Source: Pseudomonas gingeri (GTDB lineage Bacteria; Pseudomonadota; Gammaproteobacteria; Pseudomonadales; Pseudomonadaceae). From it: a DNA stretch of 64,000 nt. Position 1 is the stretch's first letter. Every line of letters begins with the position of its first letter. The stretch lies in NCBI RefSeq assembly GCF_013386115.1, contig NZ_JACAOR010000007.1, positions 582,702 to 646,701 of the forward strand, given 5' to 3'. This document shows, piece after piece, positions 16,805 to 25,397 of the stretch. Made by a program: the position numbers and the translations under genes. A model generated the notes under the pieces. The model worked only from the letters and a program-made list of their open reading frames with translations, made no database searches and was not told where the DNA came from.

Positions 16805-18696
16805 ACCTGCGCCGGCACTGGGGCATCAACGCCCGTACCCAGATGATCAGCCTCGGCCCGGCCCTGCTGCTGACCCTGTTACTGATCAGCTTCTTCACTT
16901 TCGTGCGGATCCAGGACCTGCGCCAGGAACTCAATCACACCGGCCAGTTGATCGCCAACCAGTTGGCACCGGCCACGGAGTACGGCGTCATATCTGGTAA
17001 CAATGAAGTGCTCGAAAGCCTGATGAAGGCCAGCCTGACCACTCCGCATGTACGCTTCCTCGAAGTCCAGGACCGCAGCAACAACATCCTGGTCTATGTC
17101 GAGCAACCCTCGGAAAGCCATAGCCGCGCGCAACAGGTCGAAGTGTTCCAGGCCCCGGTGCGCCTGCAACGCATCCAGCTCGACAGCGATTTCCTGCAAG
17201 GCACCAGTGGCGCCGCCGTGGCCGCGGGCGAGGATTACCTGGGGCGGGTGATCGTCGGCATGTCCAACGACGCCTTCAACCAGCGCCAGCAGGAAATCCT
17301 GCTCAAGGCCGGGATCCTGGCGCTGTTCGCCCTGCTCTTCACCTTCCTGCTGGCCCGCCGCCTGGCGGCCAACCTGTCGCAGCCGATCAGCGCCATGGGC
17401 CACGCGGTCAAGGCCATCCAGCAGGGTGACTACAAGACCCCGCTACCGGTGCCGGATGACACCGAGCTCGGCGACCTGGCGCGGCATATCAACAACCTCG
17501 CCACCGGCCTCGAACAAGCCAGTCGCGAACAGCACCAGGCCATCGCGCAACTGATCCAGACCCGCGAGGAAGCGGAACGGGCCAACAATGCCAAGTCCGA
17601 CTTCCTGGCCATGATGAGCCACGAGCTGCGCACCCCGATGAACGGCGTACTGGGCATGCTGCAACTGCTCGAAACGACGGAGATGACCGACGAACAGGCC
17701 GAGTACGCGACCCTCGCCTCGGAGTCCACCGAGCACCTGCTCAAGGTCATCAATGACATCCTCGATTTCTCGCGGATCGAGCGCTCGGCCCTGGAACTGG
17801 AACATATTCCTTTCGGCCTCGGCGAGCTGATCAGCAGCTGTGCCCAGGCCTTCCAGCACAGTGCCGTGCAACGCGGGCTGCAACTGAACCTGCAGTTCCC
17901 GCCGGGCCTGCACAACCTGCAGGTCAAGGGCGACCCGACACGGATCCGGCAGATCCTGGTCAACCTGGTCGGCAATGCGCTGAAATTCACCGAGCACGGC
18001 AGCGTCAGTATCGAGCCGGCCTGGCAGGGCCTGGACGATGAGGTGATCTGGTTCAGTTGCACGGTGCGCGACAGCGGCATCGGCATTTCCGCCGAACGGC
18101 TGGAACTGATGTTCAATGCCTTCCAGCAGGCCGACAGCTCGATCTCCCGGCGTTATGGCGGCACCGGCCTCGGCCTGCCGATTGCACGGACCCTGGCCGA
18201 GCGCATGGGCGGCACCCTGCATGCGCGCAGCGAAGAGGGCCAGGGTTCGGTGTTCACCCTGGAAATCCCCCTCGCCCTGTACCGCCAGGTCGAGCCCGAG
18301 GCCTTGCCGCAGCTGCTGGCCGGCCACGGCGAAGGGCGCAAGGTCCTGCTGGTGGAGGACAACCCGGTGAACCAGACCGTCATCGAAGCCATGCTGCGCA
18401 GCCTGGGCTTCGAGGTCAGCCTGGCCCATGACGGCATCGAGGCGGTCGAGCTGGCGAAAACCGGCGATTTCGCGGCAATCCTGATGGACTGCCGGCTGCC
18501 GCTCGTCGACGGCTACGAGGCCACCCGGCAGATCCGCCAATTGCCCGACGGCGCGCAGTTGCCGATCATCGCCCTGACCGCCAACGCCTTGCAGGGCGAC
18601 CGCGAGCAGTGCCTGGTGGCGGGCATGAACGATTACCTGGCCAAGCCCTTCAAACGCACTGATCTGCAACAGATTCTGCAGCGTTGGGTACCCTGA
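16801..18696 (+). CDS. Hybrid sensor histidine kinase/response regulator
   Basis: This 631-residue protein has two membrane spans (about 18-36 and 170-186) around a ~130-residue periplasmic domain (VRFLEVQDRSNNILVYVEQP), then HAMP and a HisKA domain with His274 in MMSHELRTPMNGVLGML. The catalytic domain has NLVGNALKFTEHG, DSGIGIS and RYGGTGLGLPIA. The C-terminal receiver has VLLVEDNPVNQ, phosphoacceptor Asp563 in AILMDCRLPLVDGYEATR, and a Lys in YLAKPFKRTD. It has no Hpt domain, so a separate phosphotransfer protein or output regulator must exist elsewhere. It is BarA-like in the core and co-translated with the binding protein. Confidence 0.93.
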   Translation: MNLRRHWGINARTQMISLGPALLLTLLLISFFTFVRIQDLRQELNHTGQLIANQLAPATEYGVISGNNEVLESLMKASLTTPHVRFLEVQDRSNNILVYVEQPSESHSRAQQVEVFQAPVRLQRIQLDSDFLQGTSGAAVAAGEDYLGRVIVGMSNDAFNQRQQEILLKAGILALFALLFTFLLARRLAANLSQPISAMGHAVKAIQQGDYKTPLPVPDDTELGDLARHINNLATGLEQASREQHQAIAQLIQTREEAERANNAKSDFLAMMSHELRTPMNGVLGMLQLLETTEMTDEQAEYATLASESTEHLLKVINDILDFSRIERSALELEHIPFGLGELISSCAQAFQHSAVQRGLQLNLQFPPGLHNLQVKGDPTRIRQILVNLVGNALKFTEHGSVSIEPAWQGLDDEVIWFSCTVRDSGIGISAERLELMFNAFQQADSSISRRYGGTGLGLPIARTLAERMGGTLHARSEEGQGSVFTLEIPLALYRQVEPEALPQLLAGHGEGRKVLLVEDNPVNQTVIEAMLRSLGFEVSLAHDGIEAVELAKTGDFAAILMDCRLPLVDGYEATRQIRQLPDGAQLPIIALTANALQGDREQCLVAGMNDYLAKPFKRTDLQQILQRWVP

Positions 18697-18783
18697 ATAC
18701 GATGTGCGACTGGCGTGAAAGGCGAAAGTGCGGCAGTCTTAGGCACCCAAACGAGCCATGAAACCGGCTTGAATAATAATTTC

Positions 18784-18801
18784 AGTGCACAAGTGTACAT
18801 T
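18784..18801. promoter_or_regulatory. DesT-like operator upstream of fabA
   Basis: AGTGCACAAGTGTACATT is an imperfect palindrome 133 bases before fabA. As I recall it, the DesT operator of P. aeruginosa is close to AGTGAACAAGCGTTCACT; this matches at 14 of 18 positions. DesT is a TetR repressor that senses the unsaturated/saturated acyl-CoA ratio and controls desCB and fabAB. Confidence 0.55.
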
Positions 18802-18933
18802 CATGTCCCTTGTGCTGTGACTTTCACTACAACGCAATAGTCTATGAGTAGGCTGTCGATTCGAGGCATGAAGGCTTCGATCGGCCGGGAAGATTTGCCC
18901 CACCCTGCCGCATGGGATTATTGAGGAGCTCGC

Positions 18934-19449
18934 ATGACCAAACAAAACGCCTTTACCCGGGAAGATCTGCTTCGCTGCAGTCGCGGTGAGCTGTTCGGCC
19001 CAGGTAACGCGCAACTGCCCGCCCCGAACATGCTGATGGTGGATCGCATCACCCATATCAGCGAAGAGGGTGGCAAGTACGGCAAAGGTGAATTGGTCGC
19101 CGAGCTGGATATCACCCCGGACCTGTGGTTCTTCGCCTGCCACTTCGAAGGCGATCCGGTGATGCCGGGCTGCCTGGGCCTCGATGCCATGTGGCAACTG
19201 GTCGGCTTCTTCCTCGGCTGGCAGGGCCTGCCGGGCCGCGGCCGCGCGCTGGGTTCGGGCGAAGTGAAATTCTTCGGCCAGGTCCTGCCGACCGCCAAGA
19301 AGGTCACCTATAACATTCAGATCAAGCGCGTCCTCAAGGGCAAGCTGAACCTGGCCATCGCCGACGGTTCGGTGACGGTCGACGGTCGCGAGATCTACAC
19401 CGCCGAAGGCCTCCGGGTCGGCGTTTTCACCTCCACTGACAACTTCTAA
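18934..19449 (+). CDS. fabA: 3-hydroxydecanoyl-ACP dehydratase/isomerase FabA
   Basis: This 171-residue FabA dehydrates 3-hydroxydecanoyl-ACP and isomerises trans-2- to cis-3-decenoyl-ACP, the branch point to unsaturated fatty acids. The catalytic His70 (CHFEGDPVMPG) and Asp84 (GLDAMWQLVGFF) are both at their canonical positions. Length is standard. ATG 18934 is preceded by GAGGAGC. fabB follows after 11 nt, the usual fabAB operon. The 237-base leader holds a DesT-like palindrome. Confidence 0.98.
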   Translation: MTKQNAFTREDLLRCSRGELFGPGNAQLPAPNMLMVDRITHISEEGGKYGKGELVAELDITPDLWFFACHFEGDPVMPGCLGLDAMWQLVGFFLGWQGLPGRGRALGSGEVKFFGQVLPTAKKVTYNIQIKRVLKGKLNLAIADGSVTVDGREIYTAEGLRVGVFTSTDNF

Positions 19450-19460
19450 GGGTTATCCGC

Positions 19461-20681
19461 ATGCGCCGCGTCGTTATCACTGGTCTGGGCATCGTTTCGT
19501 GCCTGGGCAATGACAAAGAGACCGTCTCCGCTAACCTGCGTGCAAGCCGCCCTGGCATCCGCTTCAACCCGGAATATGCCGAAATGGGTCTGCGTAGCCA
19601 GGTTTCCGGCTCCATCGACCTCAACCTCGAAGAACTGATCGATCGCAAGATCTATCGCTTCGTCGGCCACGCGGCGGCTTATGCCTACCTGGCCATGAAG
19701 GACGCGATCGCCGACTCCGGCCTGACCGACGAGCAGGTTTCCAACCCGCGTACCGGCCTGGTGGCCGGCTCCGGCGGCGCATCGACCCTGAACCAGATGG
19801 AAGCGCTGGATATCCTGCGCGAAAAAGGCGTGAAGCGCGTCGGTCCATACCGCGTGACCCGCACCATGGGCAGCACTGTTTCCGCGTGCCTGGCCACGCC
19901 GTTCAAGATCAAGGGCCTGAACTACTCGATCTCCTCCGCCTGCGCCACCAGTGCCCACTGCATCGGTACCGCGCTGGAGCAGATCCAGATGGGCAAGCAG
20001 GACATCGTCTTCGCCGGCGGCGGTGAAGAAGAGCACTGGAGCCAGTCGTTCCTGTTCGACGCCATGGGCGCCCTGTCCACCCAGTACAACGACACGCCGG
20101 AAAAGGCCTCCCGTGCCTACGACGCCAAGCGTGACGGTTTTGTCATCGCCGGCGGCGGCGGCATGGTCGTGGTCGAGGAGCTGGAACACGCCCTGGCCCG
20201 TGGCGCGAAGATCTACGCCGAAATCGTTGGCTACGGCGCGACGTCCGATGGCTACGACATGGTCGCGCCAAGCGGCGAAGGCGCCGTGCGCTGCATGCAG
20301 ATGGCAATGGCCACCGTTGACGGTCCGATCGACTACCTGAACACCCACGGCACCTCGACTCCGGTCGGCGACGTCGCGGAAATGAAGGGCGTGCGTGAAG
20401 TCTTCGGCGACAAGGCCCCGGCCATCAGTTCGACCAAGAGCCTGTCCGGTCACTCCCTGGGCGCCGCCGGCGTTCACGAAGCGATCTACTGCCTGCTGAT
20501 GATGGAAGGCAAGTTCATTGCCGGTTCCGCCAACATCGACGAGCTGGATCCGGAAGTCGCCGACCTGCCGGTACTGACCAAGACCCGCGAAAACGTCGAG
20601 CTGAACAACGTGATGAGCAACAGCTTCGGCTTCGGTGGCACCAACGCCACCCTGGTCCTGAAGCGCTGGCAGGGCAAGTAA
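19461..20681 (+). CDS. fabB: Beta-ketoacyl-ACP synthase I FabB
   Basis: This 406-residue condensing enzyme elongates cis-3-decenoyl-ACP. The active-site Cys (about residue 161) lies in SISSACATSAHC, the two catalytic histidines in NTHGTSTPVGD (about His296) and SLSGHSLGAAG, and the C-terminal glycine loop is NSFGFGGTNATLV. The start is ATG 19461 with AAGG upstream. It is the second gene of fabAB and is followed by a strong terminator. Confidence 0.98.
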   Translation: MRRVVITGLGIVSCLGNDKETVSANLRASRPGIRFNPEYAEMGLRSQVSGSIDLNLEELIDRKIYRFVGHAAAYAYLAMKDAIADSGLTDEQVSNPRTGLVAGSGGASTLNQMEALDILREKGVKRVGPYRVTRTMGSTVSACLATPFKIKGLNYSISSACATSAHCIGTALEQIQMGKQDIVFAGGGEEEHWSQSFLFDAMGALSTQYNDTPEKASRAYDAKRDGFVIAGGGGMVVVEELEHALARGAKIYAEIVGYGATSDGYDMVAPSGEGAVRCMQMAMATVDGPIDYLNTHGTSTPVGDVAEMKGVREVFGDKAPAISSTKSLSGHSLGAAGVHEAIYCLLMMEGKFIAGSANIDELDPEVADLPVLTKTRENVELNNVMSNSFGFGGTNATLVLKRWQGK

Positions 20682-20702
20682 GCCCGGCCTGATCGCGAGA
20701 TG

Positions 20703-20738
20703 AAAAACGCCCCGACCGGTTCGGGGCGTTTTTTTTTG
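20703..20738 (+). terminator. Rho-independent terminator of fabAB
   Basis: AACGCCCCGA (20706-20715) pairs with TCGGGGCGTT (20721-20730) and is followed by a run of eight or more Ts. It lies 22 bases after the fabB stop. Confidence 0.95.
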
Positions 20739-20760
20739 CCTGAAATATCAGCCCCGCTTG

Positions 20761-20850
20761 TGTGGAAGCCGGCTTGCCCGCGAATGGCGCGACGCGGTGT
20801 TGCAGATACAGCGCATTATCGTTCTTCGTGGGCAAGCCCACTCCTACAAG
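20761..20850. repeat. Degenerate REP pair
   Basis: TGTGGAAGCCGGCTTGCCCG at 20761 and an inverted copy (GTGGGCAAGCCCACTCCTAC, ending 20850) frame a ~45-base spacer between fabB and the convergent chemoreceptor gene. Both arms carry mismatches from the consensus, some compensating. Confidence 0.8.
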
Positions 20851-20875
20851 TCTGTGCCACAGGCCACGGCGCTCC

Positions 20876-22504
20876 TTACACCGAGAAGCGTGCCACCAGG
20901 CCATTGAGGTCCACCGCCAGCCGTGACAGCTCCTGGCTCGCCGCACTGGTCTGGTTGGCCCCGGCCGAGGTCTGCAGGGCCAGGTCGCGGATATTCATCA
21001 GGTTGCGGTCCACCTCCCGCGCCACCGCCGCCTGCTCCTCCGAGGCGCTGGCAATCACGATATTGCGCTCGTTGATCAGGGTGATCGCCGTGGCGATCTC
21101 ATCCAGGGCATCGCCTGCGGCCTTGGCCACTTCCAGGGTCGAACGGGCCCGGCCATTGCTTTTCTGCATGGCGCTGACCGCCTGCTCGGTGCCCTGCTGG
21201 ATCGCCCCGATCATCTGCTCGATTTCCTGGGTCGATTGCTGGGTACGATGGGCCAGCCCGCGCACCTCATCGGCCACCACGGCGAAACCGCGCCCGGCCT
21301 CCCCGGCCCGGGCCGCCTCGATGGCCGCGTTCAACGCCAGCAGGTTGGTCTGCTCGGCCACCGAACGGATCACCTCCAGCACCTTGCTGATGCCATAAAC
21401 CTTCTGCGCCAGGTCCTCGACCTGCAGCACATTGCCGCTGACGTCATCGGCCAGCGACTCGATGGACAGCACCGCCTGGCGTACCTGTTCGCGACCATGC
21501 TGGGCAATCCGGTCGGACTCGCGCGAGGCCTCGGACGTCGCCACCGCGTTGCTCGCCACTTCCTCCACCGCCGCAGTCATCTGGTTGACCGCGGTGGCCG
21601 CCTGCTCGATCTCCAGGCTCTGCTGGTGCAAGCCACGGGTGGCATCCTCGGTGACGCAACTGAGCTCTTCGGAAGCGGAGGCCAACTGGCTGGAAGAATC
21701 GGAAATCTGCCGGATCGTCTCCCGCAGGCGCTGCTGCATGTCCTTGAGCGCCGCCTGCAGGCGCGCCGGCTCGTCGTGGCCGTCGACATCGATCACCGCG
21801 GTCAGGTCGCCGGAGGCCACCACCTCGGCCACTCCCAGCGACTGCGCCAGCGGCAGGACGATGCTGCGGGTCAGCAGCAACGCGAGGCCGACGGTGATGA
21901 GCGCGGTCAGGGCAATCATCCCGGCGACCCAGATCCGCGAGCGACTGAACACGGCCTGGGCCAAGTCCGTGGCCTGGGTGGCATGGTGCTTATTGAGTTC
22001 CACCAGCTCATGCAGGGTCGTGGCCATTTCATCGGCCAATTGGTTCATCTCGCCGTTGACGATACGTACCGCGTCTTCGAGCCGCCCTTCCCCGGACAAG
22101 GCCATGACCTGCTGCTGGCGCTGGAGGTATTGCTGCTCGACGCCCTTGAAACGCTCGAACATCTCCTGCTCCCGAGGCAACGACATCAGCGCCTCATAAC
22201 GCCCCTGCGCCTTGTCCAGGCCGCTTTTCAGGTGATTGAGCTTGGCTTCGTTCTCCGCCAGGACCTGGGGATCGCGGTTGAGCAGCAGGCGCAGGGTCAA
22301 CGCCCGGACCCGCAGCAGATCCTGGCTGATCTCGCCGACCGCCATCACACTGGGCAACCAGTTGGTTTCCACCGCTTCGGACTGCTGGCGCATATTGCCC
22401 ATCTGCAACAGGGCAAAGCCGCCCAGCAGGCACACCATCAACGCCAGCAAGCCAAACCCCAGGCCCGCTCGTGGCGCTATGTTCAAACTCCGGATACTGC
22501 TCAT
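20876..22504 (-). CDS. Methyl-accepting chemotaxis protein with 4HB sensor domain
   Basis: This 542-residue chemoreceptor has a first membrane span at about 12-33, a periplasmic four-helix-bundle domain (about 35-190) with the usual Arg-rich helix (RVRALTLRLLLNRD), a second span at about 191-212, HAMP, and a cytoplasmic signalling domain. The hairpin tip contains EQTNLLALNAAIEAARAGEA and the conserved GFAVVADEVRGLA. There is no C-terminal CheB/R pentapeptide. The ligand is not predictable. It is a single gene; the 285-base upstream gap contains an inverted repeat. Confidence 0.93.
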   Translation of the reverse strand: MSSIRSLNIAPRAGLGFGLLALMVCLLGGFALLQMGNMRQQSEAVETNWLPSVMAVGEISQDLLRVRALTLRLLLNRDPQVLAENEAKLNHLKSGLDKAQGRYEALMSLPREQEMFERFKGVEQQYLQRQQQVMALSGEGRLEDAVRIVNGEMNQLADEMATTLHELVELNKHHATQATDLAQAVFSRSRIWVAGMIALTALITVGLALLLTRSIVLPLAQSLGVAEVVASGDLTAVIDVDGHDEPARLQAALKDMQQRLRETIRQISDSSSQLASASEELSCVTEDATRGLHQQSLEIEQAATAVNQMTAAVEEVASNAVATSEASRESDRIAQHGREQVRQAVLSIESLADDVSGNVLQVEDLAQKVYGISKVLEVIRSVAEQTNLLALNAAIEAARAGEAGRGFAVVADEVRGLAHRTQQSTQEIEQMIGAIQQGTEQAVSAMQKSNGRARSTLEVAKAAGDALDEIATAITLINERNIVIASASEEQAAVAREVDRNLMNIRDLALQTSAGANQTSAASQELSRLAVDLNGLVARFSV

Positions 22505-22597
22505 CGCTTCGGCTCCCTCCGCAAGACTTCATGTAAAAAACTTCGCTCACAACGGTTTCGTGGCAAAACTTCGGCAAAAAACGCGGCATCCACCCGC

Positions 22598-22658
22598 TAT
22601 CACGCTGTCTTCAACGGTAGAGGCATTTGCAACATTTGCGTTAGACGAAAGCGTGATA
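22598..22658. repeat. Inverted repeat TATCACGCT/AGCGTGATA upstream of the MCP and OsmC genes
   Basis: TATCACGCT (22598-22606) and AGCGTGATA (22650-22658) are perfect reverse complements 43 bases apart, in the divergent gap. The interval holds GTCTTCAACG facing CGTTAGAC, which could extend the stem. It may be a regulator site or an RNA structure. Confidence 0.4.
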
Positions 22659-22789
22659 TCAAAGCGCCCAAGAAGTCCGATATGCGCTCCACGAGGGCGC
22701 GCGGACGCGAAAAAAGCTGAACACCGCCCCGGTGGAGTGTTCTATAAGGTTCAGGGTCTTTTCCCGTCACTCTCTGCCTGAGGTATGTC

Positions 22790-23206
22790 ATGACCATCAC
22801 CATCAACACCGAATCGAGCGAAGGTTTTCTTCACAGCGTGCAGATCGATGATCACCAGTTGTTCGCCGATGTGCCCAGAACCGCCGGTGGCGAGGGCTCC
22901 GCGCCGGAACCCCACGACTACTTCGACGCGGCCCTGGGTGCATGCAAGGCCCTGACCCTGAAGCTCTACGCGCAGAAGAAAGGCATCCCGCTGACCGGCG
23001 TCACGGTCGAGGTCAAGCGCGACAATAGCCAGGAGCAGAAGGGCAAATACGGCCTGCTGGTCAAGCTCACCCTCAAGGGCGTGCTGAGCGATGCCCAGCG
23101 CGATGAACTGCACAAGGTCGCCGACCGCTGCCCGATCCACAAATTGATGACCACCAGCGAAGTCAGCATCGAAACCCTGCTGTCCGAAGGCGCCTTCAGT
23201 CAGTAA
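22790..23206 (+). CDS. OsmC/Ohr family protein
   Basis: This 138-residue protein belongs to the OsmC family. It has the two conserved cysteines: Cys52 (ALGACKALTLKLYA) and Cys114 (ADRCPIHKLM). In characterised members these reduce organic hydroperoxides in a thiol-dependent way. This subgroup (YhfA-like layout, C-x-L-T-L) is poorly characterised. ATG 22790 follows TGAGGTATGTC. It is followed 59 bases later by the pirin gene on the same strand. Confidence 0.9.
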   Translation: MTITINTESSEGFLHSVQIDDHQLFADVPRTAGGEGSAPEPHDYFDAALGACKALTLKLYAQKKGIPLTGVTVEVKRDNSQEQKGKYGLLVKLTLKGVLSDAQRDELHKVADRCPIHKLMTTSEVSIETLLSEGAFSQ

Positions 23207-23265
23207 CGGCAGCGGCGAAAAAGCGGGTTATGCTCTGCGCATTGCCCGCCGAGCCTGGAAGCCCC

Positions 23266-24129
23266 ATGAACACACCGTTGGTGATTCGTCCTCGCGCCGA
23301 GGATGTCGAAGGTCAACCGATCCTGCGTCCCCTGCCCTCGGCCCAGTGCCGCAGCGTCGGGCCTTTCGTGTTTTTCGACCATATGCTGGAAACCCGCTAT
23401 CCACCGGGCAGCGGCATGAATATCCGGCAGCACCCGCATATCGGCCTGTCGACCCTGACCTACCTGTTCGAAGGCGAACTGCTGCACAAGGACAGCCTCG
23501 GTTCCGAGCAGCGGGTAGGCCCCGGCGAAGTCAGCTGGATGACCGCCGGCAGCGCCATTGCCCACGTCGAGCGGACGCCGGCCGAACTGATGGCCAGCGG
23601 TTCCGCCCTGCATGGCCTGCAGGTCTGGCTGGCATCGCCCAGGGAGCATGAACAGGGACCGGGGCACTACAGCCATCACCCCGCCGCCAGCCTGCCCACC
23701 AGCGACAACCTGGGGGTAAGGATCCGCCTGATCGCCGGCAGCGGCTTCTGTCTGACGTCACCCGTGCCGGTGCTGTCGCCCACGGTCTATGCCGAGGTGT
23801 GGATGGACACGGCAACCACCCTGCTGATCCCCGATGAACACGAGGAACGGGCGTTGTATGTGCTGGACGGCGAGGTCGAGCTGGACGGTGAGCCGTTAGT
23901 GCCGCGCAGCCTGGTGGTGCTGCCGGGCGGGGAAAGTCCCACGCTGTTCGCCGCGGGCGAGTGTCATCTGGTGATGATTGGCGGGGCGCCGCTGGATGGA
24001 CCACGGCGGATGAACTGGAACTTCGTCGCCAGCGATCCGGCCTTGATCGATCAGGCGCGGGCACGCTGGGCGGCCGGGGACTGGCCGACGGTCCCGGGGG
24101 AAAGCGAGCGGATCGCACTGCCGCGGTAG
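23266..24129 (+). CDS. Pirin family protein
   Basis: This 287-residue bicupin has the pirin signature region with metal-ligand histidines in RQHPHIGLSTLTYLFEGEL and the downstream conserved segment MTAGSAIAHVERTP. Bacterial pirins are cytoplasmic metalloproteins; some act as quercetin dioxygenases, others bind metabolic enzymes. I chose ATG 23266, since the upstream frame to 23230 is not conserved-looking. The role here is unknown. Confidence 0.9.
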   Translation: MNTPLVIRPRAEDVEGQPILRPLPSAQCRSVGPFVFFDHMLETRYPPGSGMNIRQHPHIGLSTLTYLFEGELLHKDSLGSEQRVGPGEVSWMTAGSAIAHVERTPAELMASGSALHGLQVWLASPREHEQGPGHYSHHPAASLPTSDNLGVRIRLIAGSGFCLTSPVPVLSPTVYAEVWMDTATTLLIPDEHEERALYVLDGEVELDGEPLVPRSLVVLPGGESPTLFAAGECHLVMIGGAPLDGPRRMNWNFVASDPALIDQARARWAAGDWPTVPGESERIALPR

Positions 24130-24153
24130 GCCGGGAGACCGCGTTATCGTTCT

Positions 24154-24177
24154 TCGCGGGCAAGCCCGCTCCCACAG
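24154..24177. repeat. Single REP (GCGGGC type)
   Basis: TCGCGGGCAAGCCCGCTCCC followed by ACA lies directly after the pirin gene, just ahead of the tandem REP array. Confidence 0.85.
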
Positions 24178-24199
24178 GGACCCCGCCTGGCACGAAATT

Positions 24200-24582
24200 G
24201 TGGGAGCCGACTTGCTGGCGATGGCGTCCGGATGGGCGCCATGGGGCTCAAGGGCCTCATCGCTGGCAAGCCCGCTCCCACAGGGACACCGTCTGGCGCA
24301 GAACTGTGGGAGCCGGCTTGCTGGCGATGGCGTCCGGATGGGCGCCGTAGGGCTCAAGGGCCTCATCGCTGGCAAGCCAGCTCCTACAAGGGATCGCGCC
24401 GCGATTCAGCGACCAAACACAAAACCCGTGGGAGCCGGCTTGCTGGCGATGGCGTCCGGATGGGCGCCATGGTGCTCAAGGGCCTCATCGCTGGCAAGCC
24501 AGCTCCCACAAGGGATCACGCCGCGCCGCGATTCAGTAACCAAACACAAACCCCGTGGGAGCCGGGCTTGCCCGCGAAGAGG
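24200..24582. repeat. Tandem array of three REP-pair units plus a terminal REP
   Basis: Three units start with GTGGGAGCC at 24200, 24306 and 24428 (106, 122 and 127 bases). Each holds a forward REP (GAGCCGGCTTGCTGGCGATG), a conserved spacer (GCGTCCGGATGGGCGCC, GGGCCTCATCGCTGGCAAGC) and an inverted REP. Units 2 and 3 also share a tail with CGATTCAG and ACCAAACACAAA. A single GCGGGC-type REP closes the array at 24555-24582. Short open frames cross it, but they are repeat artefacts. This fills the 474-base gap between the pirin gene and 24604. Confidence 0.9.
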
Positions 24583-24603
24583 TCGTCAGGGCTGTGACAA
24601 GAG

Positions 24604-25332
24604 TCAGCCCTTGAACACTTCTTCCAGCAGGTTATGCATCGAGACGAAGGCGCGGCTGGCGGTCTTCGCGTCGTACATCATCTTGCCCGGTACGTTGGCA
24701 TGCGGATCGGTGAAGGAGTGCACCGCACCGCCGTAGCTCAACAGTTGCCAATCGACACCGGCGGCGTTCATCTCGTCCTCGAATGCCGGCAGTTGTTCCT
24801 TCGGCACCAACGGGTCGGACGCGCCGTGCAGCACCAGGACCGCGCCCTTGATGTTCCGCGCATCCGCCGGGTTCGGCGTATCCAGGGTGCCGTGGAACGA
24901 CACCGCCGCTTTCAACGGCGCGCCGGTACGGGCCAGTTCCAGCGAGCAGCAACCGCCGAAGCAGAAACCGAAAGTCGCCAGTTTCGACTTGTCGACCGCC
25001 GCCAGGCCCTGCCCCTGCAACGCCTCGAACGCCGCCTGCATGCGCTTGCGCAATTCGGCCCGGTCGTTCTTCAGCGGCATCATCGCCGCACCCGCCTCGT
25101 CGCCGTTCTGCGGGCGAACCGACTGCCCATAGAGGTCAGCGATCAGCACCACATAACCCTTGGCAGCCACGGCCTCGGCAATCTTTTCCGCGCCGGCGCT
25201 GACACCCATCCAGTTGGGTGCCATCAACAGCCCCGGGCGGGCGCCCTGGTGGCTGGCATCGAAGGCCAGGCGACCCTCGTAGGACTGGCCATCAATCTGA
25301 TAGGCCACAGAACTCACAGTGATTTGGCTCAT
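24604..25332 (-). CDS. Dienelactone hydrolase family protein
   Basis: This 242-residue alpha/beta-hydrolase of the dienelactone hydrolase family has a cysteine nucleophile in the elbow GFCFGGCC, an N-terminal LMAPNWMGVSAGAEKIAEAVAA segment and the terminal His in GGAVHSFTDP. True dienelactone hydrolases open the lactone in chlorocatechol pathways, but no such pathway genes are nearby, so a general esterase role is more likely. It is followed by the REP array and preceded by the htpG terminator. Confidence 0.88.
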   Translation of the reverse strand: MSQITVSSVAYQIDGQSYEGRLAFDASHQGARPGLLMAPNWMGVSAGAEKIAEAVAAKGYVVLIADLYGQSVRPQNGDEAGAAMMPLKNDRAELRKRMQAAFEALQGQGLAAVDKSKLATFGFCFGGCCSLELARTGAPLKAAVSFHGTLDTPNPADARNIKGAVLVLHGASDPLVPKEQLPAFEDEMNAAGVDWQLLSYGGAVHSFTDPHANVPGKMMYDAKTASRAFVSMHNLLEEVFKG

Positions 25333-25361
25333 TGCACACTCCGCAAGGACATCTGGAAATT

Positions 25362-25386
25362 AAAAAACCCGCCGAAGCGGGTTTTT
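25362..25386 (-). terminator. Rho-independent terminator of htpG (bidirectional)
   Basis: AAAAAACCCGC-CGAA-GCGGGTTTTT forms a GC stem with a tetraloop and T-runs on both strands. It lies 12 bases after the htpG stop codon and before the dienelactone hydrolase gene start. Confidence 0.9.
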
Positions 25387-25397
25387 CTACAGCGTGA

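Noticed and set aside
22600..22809. 69-codon minus-strand frame between the chemoreceptor and OsmC genes
   Set aside because: It overlaps the OsmC start region and has no ribosome binding site or recognisable feature.
24200..24582. Possible CRISPR array
   Set aside because: Repeats are REP palindromes with conserved, not variable, spacers, unequal unit lengths and no cas genes.
24130..24603. Overlapping open frames of 120-180 codons in the repeat array
   Set aside because: They consist of translated REP units and repeat the same peptides; no start signal or domain.
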